Below, piece after piece: positions 6,165 through 12,145 of a DNA stretch of 12,145 bases. The notes beneath the pieces were generated by a model, which was not told the DNA's origin, made no database searches, and worked only from the letters and a program-made list of their open reading frames with translations. A program made the translations under genes and the position numbers. How positions within the stretch are numbered: the stretch's first letter is position 1; every line of letters starts with the position of its first letter. Location of the stretch: positions 1 to 12,145 of the forward strand of contig JAEYZX010000098.1 in NCBI GenBank assembly GCA_023427845.1, written 5' to 3'. Source of the stretch: Bacteroidota bacterium. Its GTDB lineage: Bacteria; Bacteroidota; Bacteroidia; Flavobacteriales; Flavobacteriaceae.

Positions 6165-7871
6165 GGTCTCTTTTACCGATATTGGCTGACCTGACGAGGT
6201 AAATCCTTCAATAGAAACTTCGAAAATCCCTTTTACATCAGATGTATAAAATGTCGCATCATTCTGTGTGGGATCATATCGTGGCTCCCAAAGCAACTGC
6301 AATCGGTAATCGGGAATACGATCAAATTTTGCAGGATCGACATACTTCTGTGTGTAATATATTTTTGTTGGAGCTGGCCGCAATGTATTTGGCTTAACCA
6401 AATGGTCATTTTTCGGGATCGTCGCGAAATCGCGGTTTTTTGTGATAATGTGTATGATCCCGCTATAGGTGGCTGCGCCATAAATGTATCCGCCAGGAAC
6501 GATGGTCACTTTTTCGACATTCTCCATATTGTATTCAAACAGCGTATTGAGATTCTGGATTTTTAATCCGTCGGCCAACACAAGTACCGGTTCATTTATT
6601 TTTAATTGCGTAGTATAATCACGTAAATGCAATTGATATTGATCATTTTCCCGAGTGTAATATACTTCAGTCAGCACCTCTACAATCGTTTCTTTAAACG
6701 ACGGAAAACGCGTGTAATCGTCAAGCTTGTACGTTTTACCCAACGGTTCGTAGAATGCAGGATAATTGAAATCAACTATGCTGTCATTGCGGTTTATGGC
6801 GTAGGCATTCTGGATCTGACTCGCTATTGAACGTTCCTCGATAGCTCCTTGCATGCTTTTGTCGATTCGGAGTAACGATGCGACCGGAACCTGCAGTGTC
6901 CCTACATGATTGTCGAGCGTAATCGTAAAATCGTCCCGTTTTTCATCTATAATCTGGATAATGATTTCCGAAGCGGGATAGTATTTTTCAATATTTATAT
7001 AAAATCGGCCTGACGCATCGGTCCGTGCATTTCGAAGCGCAAAGTTTTCTCCCACGATGGATACCGATACGATTTTATTTGCGACATTGCCAGCCGTTTT
7101 AGATTTTACGGTACCTGAGATCAATTCGCCACGCAATTCCGGAAGCCGCACCTCTGAACCTGTTATTATTGGCAAAATTCGTTCGGAATGGGAATTGACA
7201 AATGCGGATGCATCGGTTTGTGGTATTGCCGGCAGGTTTTCTTTGCGGCGTACCGAAAGCGAATAATTTCCGGCAGGTATAGCGGTTTGTGGCCGAAATG
7301 TGACAAGTTCCCTGGCAGAATACGATTTCCCTGAAAAATTTTCCGTGCCGGTTGATGCAGTATTGACTCTAGATTCGGGTGCTGAGTTATCAGAAGCTAG
7401 TTTGCCGCTATTACTGTCAAATGGATTGATCACAAAAATCGGCATCTCAAAATACTTGTCCTTCGGCTTATTTTGCATCCAGGCGGTATAAGCAACGAAT
7501 TTATACGTTCCCGACGGAAGGGCAGCCGGAACGAAAAAATCACCTTGTCCGATGCCGTTGTCAAGAAACAATTTTTGGCTGAAAACAACTTTCCGGGCGG
7601 TGTCGTATATTTCAGCATAGGCGATCTTACTAACCGCGCTTGGTGTAAAACCCGATGGGTTCACACAGTAAATTTTATAAAGTAAAGTTTCTCCGGGAAC
7701 GAAGGTCGTTGCGTTTGCGTGCACAAAGACGGTCTCTTCAGAGGCTATCGGTACGCTTTTGAGTGCCGCTGGGTAATTCTGCTGCGCATGCACCGACGCC
7801 GATGAAAAGGCGATCATCAGCACCAATGCCGACCTGAATGCTACAATCGTTCTATTTAATTGTGTCTTCAT
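6150..7871 (-). CDS. Secreted MG2-like protein with isolated TonB plug-like segment
   Basis: The 573-residue protein begins with a signal peptide (about residues 1-29, ending SVHAQ). Residues ~45-148 resemble the MG2 domain of bacterial alpha-2-macroglobulins (VFVHANATTFVPGETLLYKI, then LPSGTYKFVAYTAWMQN). About 248-320 is a carboxypeptidase-regulatory-like beta sandwich (GELISGTVKSK, TDASGRFYINI). About 425-478 matches the plug of TonB receptors (EPVLVLADGL, NMENVEKVTIVPGG, YGAATYSGIIHIITK). No beta-barrel follows, only ~95 residues ending in a beta-rich tail (FYTSD...GIFEVSIEG). It lacks the thioester motif of true macroglobulins. Its start lies 2 bases after the DUF4249 stop, so the two are almost certainly translated together. 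It is probably periplasmic or surface-exposed and works with the upstream receptor. The function is unknown, and it may be a scaffold or an accessory lid. Confidence 0.7.
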   Translation of the reverse strand: MKTQLNRTIVAFRSALVLMIAFSSASVHAQQNYPAALKSVPIASEETVFVHANATTFVPGETLLYKIYCVNPSGFTPSAVSKIAYAEIYDTARKVVFSQKLFLDNGIGQGDFFVPAALPSGTYKFVAYTAWMQNKPKDKYFEMPIFVINPFDSNSGKLASDNSAPESRVNTASTGTENFSGKSYSARELVTFRPQTAIPAGNYSLSVRRKENLPAIPQTDASAFVNSHSERILPIITGSEVRLPELRGELISGTVKSKTAGNVANKIVSVSIVGENFALRNARTDASGRFYINIEKYYPASEIIIQIIDEKRDDFTITLDNHVGTLQVPVASLLRIDKSMQGAIEERSIASQIQNAYAINRNDSIVDFNYPAFYEPLGKTYKLDDYTRFPSFKETIVEVLTEVYYTRENDQYQLHLRDYTTQLKINEPVLVLADGLKIQNLNTLFEYNMENVEKVTIVPGGYIYGAATYSGIIHIITKNRDFATIPKNDHLVKPNTLRPAPTKIYYTQKYVDPAKFDRIPDYRLQLLWEPRYDPTQNDATFYTSDVKGIFEVSIEGFTSSGQPISVKETFEVK

Positions 7872-7873
7872 AA

Positions 7874-9070
7874 TTAATCAATCCAAAAAGATGGGACTAT
7901 GTTAGAGGAAAATGTGGTACAATCGCCACATTCTTTTGGTACCATTGTATACAAGCTGCCTGAATGTTCGTAGTACAATAGCGTACCCGCATCGATATTT
8001 GACCTCAGGATTACACCTTCCTTACTGCCGTTTGGCGCGAAATCGTTGGCGTTTAATGTAACAGGCTCGCAATCGACAAAATAGTCCGGCGGCAATTCGC
8101 CCGTAAGTAAATCCTGAAAATTGAAAAATATGCGCTGTTCAGATACCGATGAAACTTCGAAAAAACCAATTACTTTTTCGTCGGGATTATTATCCGAAAA
8201 TATATTTCCGGAAAAGAATCCAGGTTGGTTTTGCGAAAGGATATTGCCTCCGGTACCGGCCATCTGAGCCAAAGTTTTATAAAAAGTATACGACGCAAAG
8301 CTCTGGACATATTGTACGACATTTATACTGTACCGATGCATGATAATGGGGTCTTTTGCTGAGATAAACCGCACGGGAAAGTTATCGATACGGTCTTCAG
8401 AAAGATCCGATGTCGTTGCAACGATGATCTTATCGGATGATTGTGTGCTGAAGCATACCTGTGCCTCGGTGGTTCTTGGATGGATCTGGATATAGTCGTA
8501 TATCGAATATCCTACCTGAAGATCATGCGACAACATAACAAATTTATCCGCCCACATTGGCGCGATGATTTTGTACGTTTCATCATAGCGGTACCGATAA
8601 TATTTTGAAGTTCCCGTTGGATCATAGCTGCTGACGCGGATTTGTACTCCTTTTTCATTATTCACTACTTCCGAGGTTGCTGTAACATTGGTAATCGGAC
8701 TTGCGGTTGTCAGTGTTTCTGTCGTAGATGAATACGATCTTCCTTCGGCAGTCGTAATATTTAGCGAATAGGACCTGCCATGCACGGCCTGAAATTCAGT
8801 ATTCGACAGATACTTACCGTCCTCAAATGTGAAGTCATAGCTATTTCCGATATCATCCGTAACGGTAACATTGGCATCGGAAATCAATGTCGGACCTTCT
8901 TCTTCAAGTCGGTATGTTTTTGAAACCTTGATCTCCTGGCGCTTCATTTCATTAGTGATCGTGGCTTCGACGACCAATGCCTCGTCAAATGTATTGGTCT
9001 GCAGCTTGTATGGATCGGTACAGCTTACCAAAAACAAGGTGAAAAGCAGGATTGTGATTATATTTTTCAT
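7874..9070 (-). CDS. DUF4249 family outer-membrane lipoprotein
   Basis: The 398-residue product has a lipoprotein signal peptide with lipobox LVSC, giving the lipidated cysteine C17. An N-terminal Ig-like/beta region follows (ALVVEATITNEMKRQEIKVS, then SDANVTVTDDIGNSYDFTF). It ends with the hallmark of DUF4249 proteins, a CGDC motif (C381, C384) shortly before IVPSFWID at the C-terminus. Length and layout are normal for the family. DUF4249 lipoproteins typically sit next to a TonB-dependent receptor, as here, and are thought to act as a surface partner analogous to SusD, although no ligand is established. The start lies 25 bases after the receptor stop and the stop lies 2 bases before the MG2/plug gene. 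I see no clear surface-export signal of acidic residues directly after the cysteine, so outer-leaflet location is inference. Confidence 0.88.
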   Translation of the reverse strand: MKNIITILLFTLFLVSCTDPYKLQTNTFDEALVVEATITNEMKRQEIKVSKTYRLEEEGPTLISDANVTVTDDIGNSYDFTFEDGKYLSNTEFQAVHGRSYSLNITTAEGRSYSSTTETLTTASPITNVTATSEVVNNEKGVQIRVSSYDPTGTSKYYRYRYDETYKIIAPMWADKFVMLSHDLQVGYSIYDYIQIHPRTTEAQVCFSTQSSDKIIVATTSDLSEDRIDNFPVRFISAKDPIIMHRYSINVVQYVQSFASYTFYKTLAQMAGTGGNILSQNQPGFFSGNIFSDNNPDEKVIGFFEVSSVSEQRIFFNFQDLLTGELPPDYFVDCEPVTLNANDFAPNGSKEGVILRSNIDAGTLLYYEHSGSLYTMVPKECGDCTTFSSNIVPSFWID

Positions 9071-9095
9071 GGTAATTATTTTGCGTGTGGTCGAT

Positions 9096-11861
9096 CTAGA
9101 ATTTAAAATTATATGTTATCGTCGGAATCGGAATCGAAAAAATAGAGCTCTGATACGCCTTTATCTCTCCGCTTTCTGTCACGAAAAATACCGAATAGGG
9201 GTTATTCCGGCCCAATACATTGTAAACGGAAATATTCCAGAAACTATGAGCCAGTTTTTTTATTTTGTGATTTCCTTCGATGTTTATACCAAGATCGAGA
9301 CGGAAATAATCGGGAATACGAAACTTGTTCCGATCGCTGTACATCGTATATTCCACGCCACCATATTGGTAAGTCCCTACCGGATAGGTAATCGGCCGCC
9401 CTGTCTGGTAAATGAAATTCGACGATAAACTGTACCGCTTCGTGAATTTATAATTCAGTACAACGCTAACGTCATGAGGCTTGTCAAAATTTGCAGAAAA
9501 AAAATCGCCGTTGTTTACACGTTCCGACGCGAATTCACTGTCGAGTTTCACCATAGTGCGCGAATACGTGTAACCAATCCAACCATTGAGTTTTCCCTCC
9601 GATTTTTTCAGAAGGAATTCCACTCCGTATGCCTTTCCTTCGCCCTGAAGCAATTCGGTTTCGATGTTCTGGTTCAGCAATAATTCGGCACCGACCTTGT
9701 AATCGAGGAAATTTTTTGAAGTTTTATAATAACCTTCAATACTGGCTTCAAGTGTATTATTGCGCAGGTTTTTATACAGTCCGAGCGAGAATTGGTGCGC
9801 TTGCTGCGGTTTTACGTTCAAATCGGACAGTTTCCAGGTATCGGTAGGCGACTGCGTTGTATTGTTCGACAGCAAGTGCATGTACTGGAAAGTCTTATCG
9901 TAACTGGCTTTTACCGACATGTCGTCGGTGATGAAATATCGTGCGGCAAGCCGTGGCTCAAACCCGCCGTATGTTTTTACGATTTCATTGTTTCCGTACT
10001 CCCTGATAGCGGTTACGGTTCCGTCGCTGATAGGCACGCCGGGCTGGTAAACACGTTGAGAGGTTTCGCCCAGAAACGCAAACATTGAATAGCGTAGGCC
10101 AAGGTCAATCTGCAATTTATCGCTGAATTTAAAACTGTCGGCAATGTAGACGGCCGATTCGAGTCCGCGTTCGGTTGCGACTTCCAACGGCACCAGCAAT
10201 GCTTCGGGATTTTTTGGGTCAAGGTAACCCGGATCGATATTGTAGAGTTTACTCGCGATTCCGTAGCTTATTCGGTGTTTCCGATTATAGTCGTAAACCA
10301 TTTTTGCCTGTACTTGCGTTTCGTTTAAATTATATCCAAATTCAAAATCGTTCAAACTGTTGTTATCGTAGTCGATGTTGAATTTATAATCGCTGTTCGT
10401 CAAAATCAGCTCTCCTTTATTTTTCTTATTGAAAATATGATCCCATTTCAAAGAAACGAGCCTGTTTTGATATTTGTACAGTGAATCCGATGTTATACTG
10501 AACGCATCATTGCTAAAATATACGGTGCCTTCAACAGTATTATTCGGATTGATTTTATGGCTGTACTTTACAATAGCGTCATAAAATGATGCGCTGCTGT
10601 TCTTTAATGATTCCTCATCAAGTGATCTCAGGATCCAATCCGAATAGGTTGCACGGCCGCCAATCAGCAAGCTCGACTTTCCTTTTACAATCGGTATGCC
10701 CAATGTAAGATTGCTTGTTACCGGGCCGATTCCGCCTTCGCCCGAGAATTTTATCGTGTCTCCTGTCTTTGCAGTGATGTCGAACACCGACGACAATCGG
10801 CCTCCGAATTCGGCCGGAATGCTTCCTTTATAGATATCTGCCGATGCTACCGTATACGGATTTACTGCCGAGAAAAATCCGAAGAAATGCGACGGATTAT
10901 ATAATAAAGCATTGTCGAGCAGAATTAAATTTTGGTCTTCTTTTCCGCCGCGAACGTTGAATCCCGCCGATCCTTCGCCTGCGGTTTTGATTCCGGGTAA
11001 TGTAGTGGCGACTTTAAAAATGTCGCGCTCGCCCAACACCAACGGTACGTTTTTTATTCCTTCAACATCAATCTGGACAATCCCGGTGACGGCAGTTTTG
11101 AGGTTGTCTTTCGCTTGGGTATTTACAATAACTTCATCAAGCATATTGAAAACTTCCTGAAGCCTGAAATTCAAGGTGCCGTTATCATACAATACGATTT
11201 TTTTCGATACTTGACGATGACCGTACGAATCGGTTTCGAGAACATTCACACCTGCGGGAAGTTCGAGTTCGTATCGGCCTTCGCCATCTGTAAGCGTGCC
11301 GATTTTCAATTTTGGAACCCTGACGTTTACACCCGGGATCGGTTCGCCGGTCTTAACGTCCTTTACATATCCTGTTACGGTGTATTGTTTTCCGGTAGCC
11401 TTTTTTGTTTGCTTTCCGATTAGCGTCAGACCTGCATCTTCAGTCTGCTCGGCCACAATAGATTCGTGCTCTTTGTAAAAAATCGGTTTGTCGACAGGCT
11501 CTTTTTGTGCAATCGTTTCCGCCTGGCTGAAGTAATTCTCGGGAAGTTCGGTATAGATCACGCGGTTTTGAACGAGGATCACTTTGCCGTCATGAACAAT
11601 GAAATTCAGATCGGCATCCTTCAATATTATTGTCAGTACATCGGAAACCGACTTTTGTGGGTAATCGCCTGAAATTGAAATTGAGTCGTTTGCGATCCAA
11701 TCCGACTGAAAATAAATTGGAAATCCCGAGGTCTTTTCAACGGTCAGCAGTGCCTCTGAAAGCGTTGCGTTGTTGAATGCGAAATCGTATAATTTTGTGT
11801 CTTGTGCCGTGGCAAATAAATGAAATGCAACCGCCAGTGTGGTCAGGATAAATTTTTTCAT
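9096..11861 (-). CDS. TonB-dependent outer membrane receptor with STN and CarboxypepD_reg domains
   Basis: The 921-residue protein has a signal peptide (about residues 1-19, FATAQ). Residues ~24-98 form an STN (secretin/TonB short N-terminal) domain. A linker of ~60 residues follows, then a carboxypeptidase-regulatory-like domain at about 160-233 (TVTGYVKDVKTGEPIPGVNV, TDGEGRYELELPAG). The plug at about 255-365 contains FNVRGGKEDQNLILLDNALL and AEFGGRLSSVFDI. A 22-strand-type barrel runs to the end, finishing with an aromatic residue (F921) as outer-membrane proteins usually do. It should import a ligand across the outer membrane using TonB-ExbBD energy. An STN domain often signals to a FecR-type anti-sigma factor, but no FecR or ECF sigma gene is in this window. 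The ATG at 11861 lies 7 bases after the preceding gene's stop. Substrate is unknown, and there are no siderophore-specific cues. Confidence 0.93.
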   Translation of the reverse strand: MKKFILTTLAVAFHLFATAQDTKLYDFAFNNATLSEALLTVEKTSGFPIYFQSDWIANDSISISGDYPQKSVSDVLTIILKDADLNFIVHDGKVILVQNRVIYTELPENYFSQAETIAQKEPVDKPIFYKEHESIVAEQTEDAGLTLIGKQTKKATGKQYTVTGYVKDVKTGEPIPGVNVRVPKLKIGTLTDGEGRYELELPAGVNVLETDSYGHRQVSKKIVLYDNGTLNFRLQEVFNMLDEVIVNTQAKDNLKTAVTGIVQIDVEGIKNVPLVLGERDIFKVATTLPGIKTAGEGSAGFNVRGGKEDQNLILLDNALLYNPSHFFGFFSAVNPYTVASADIYKGSIPAEFGGRLSSVFDITAKTGDTIKFSGEGGIGPVTSNLTLGIPIVKGKSSLLIGGRATYSDWILRSLDEESLKNSSASFYDAIVKYSHKINPNNTVEGTVYFSNDAFSITSDSLYKYQNRLVSLKWDHIFNKKNKGELILTNSDYKFNIDYDNNSLNDFEFGYNLNETQVQAKMVYDYNRKHRISYGIASKLYNIDPGYLDPKNPEALLVPLEVATERGLESAVYIADSFKFSDKLQIDLGLRYSMFAFLGETSQRVYQPGVPISDGTVTAIREYGNNEIVKTYGGFEPRLAARYFITDDMSVKASYDKTFQYMHLLSNNTTQSPTDTWKLSDLNVKPQQAHQFSLGLYKNLRNNTLEASIEGYYKTSKNFLDYKVGAELLLNQNIETELLQGEGKAYGVEFLLKKSEGKLNGWIGYTYSRTMVKLDSEFASERVNNGDFFSANFDKPHDVSVVLNYKFTKRYSLSSNFIYQTGRPITYPVGTYQYGGVEYTMYSDRNKFRIPDYFRLDLGINIEGNHKIKKLAHSFWNISVYNVLGRNNPYSVFFVTESGEIKAYQSSIFSIPIPTITYNFKF

Positions 11862-11868
11862 CGGCGGA

Positions 11869-12145
11869 TTATTTCAAAAATGTATTAAGGTATTGGAACA
11901 AACTTTCCATAAATTGTATTTCTGATTTATTGCTGTTGCTGGAATAATACTGGTTGATTTCATTTTTTAGTTCGGGGAACAGTTTTACGATGCTGTTCTT
12001 GGAACCAATTTTGTGATAGCCGTTTTTGAAAATAATGAATTCATCATCAGCAGTATAATCGGTGAACAAAGCCTGATTTGCGATGATTTCCTTTGCGTGT
12101 TTATGATGTTTGACATAAAAGATAAAACCATTCCCGACAAAATTC
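11869..12145 (-). CDS. Unrecognised protein, C-terminal part (truncated by window edge)
   Basis: The frame is open from the right edge of the window to a TAA at 11869-11871, giving the last 91 residues of a longer protein. A TTG at 12069 is an internal codon, since the frame continues upstream of it without a stop. Visible features are a hydrophobic strand near the edge (GNGFIFYVKHHKHAKEI), a middle EFIIFKNGYHKIGSKNSIVKLF and a polar, helical end rich in N and S (KNEINQYYSSNSNKSEIQF). The middle resembles the C-terminal 'K/R-x-K-K-x-F...LFP(D/E)KK-x-EI' pattern that I associate with small secreted hypothetical proteins of Flavobacteriia, but I cannot name a family. It is the first visible gene of the receptor/DUF4249 operon, ending 7 bases before the receptor start. 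Confidence 0.6.
   Translation of the reverse strand, partial: NFVGNGFIFYVKHHKHAKEIIANQALFTDYTADDEFIIFKNGYHKIGSKNSIVKLFPELKNEINQYYSSNSNKSEIQFMESLFQYLNTFLK

Noticed and set aside
8871..9428. A 185-residue plus-strand frame
   Set aside because: It overlaps the DUF4249 and receptor genes on the opposite strand, whose products have clear family features. Its translation shows no domain or signal.

Overview
The window looks like a chromosomal segment of a member of the Bacteroidota, most likely a Flavobacterium-like member of the Flavobacteriaceae. The evidence is a short (287-residue) primary sigma factor of the Bacteroidetes type, two secreted proteins with type IX secretion (T9SS) type A sorting domains, a DUF4249 lipoprotein paired with a TonB-dependent receptor that has a carboxypeptidase-regulatory N-terminal domain, and promoter-like TAnnTTTG boxes instead of E. 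coli-type -10 boxes. This is inference from families and motifs; no database search was possible.

Left part (1-4005). After 171 bases with no assignable gene comes a minus-strand membrane protein made of a four-helix-bundle chemoreceptor-like sensor domain with no signalling domain. Divergent from it is a plus-strand run: a membrane-anchored MtfA-family zinc peptidase, then two T9SS substrates, each with a signal peptide and C-terminal sorting domain. Each T9SS gene is followed by a hairpin terminator. The second terminator is bidirectional and also serves the convergent rpe gene.

Middle (4003-6149). Two minus-strand housekeeping genes, rpe (ribulose-phosphate 3-epimerase) and rpoD/sigA (primary sigma factor), are separated by a 550-base gene-free stretch that is rich in structure. 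It holds an eight-unit heptanucleotide repeat in the probable 5' leader of rpe, a clear TATCTTTG promoter box, a 37-base imperfect palindrome, a three-copy ~81-base tandem repeat built around terminator-like stems, a canonical rpoD terminator and two further hairpins.

Right part (6150-12145). A tightly packed minus-strand operon reads, in transcription order: the C-terminal part of an unrecognised protein cut by the window edge, a 921-residue TonB-dependent receptor (STN, carboxypeptidase-regulatory, plug and barrel domains), a 398-residue DUF4249 lipoprotein, and a 573-residue secreted protein with an N-terminal macroglobulin MG2-like region and an isolated plug-like segment but no barrel. 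Gaps are 7, 25 and 2 bases. The set looks like an outer-membrane uptake or surface-processing complex whose substrate cannot be read from sequence. It is the best candidate here for an undescribed system, although receptor-DUF4249 pairs are a known arrangement in this phylum.
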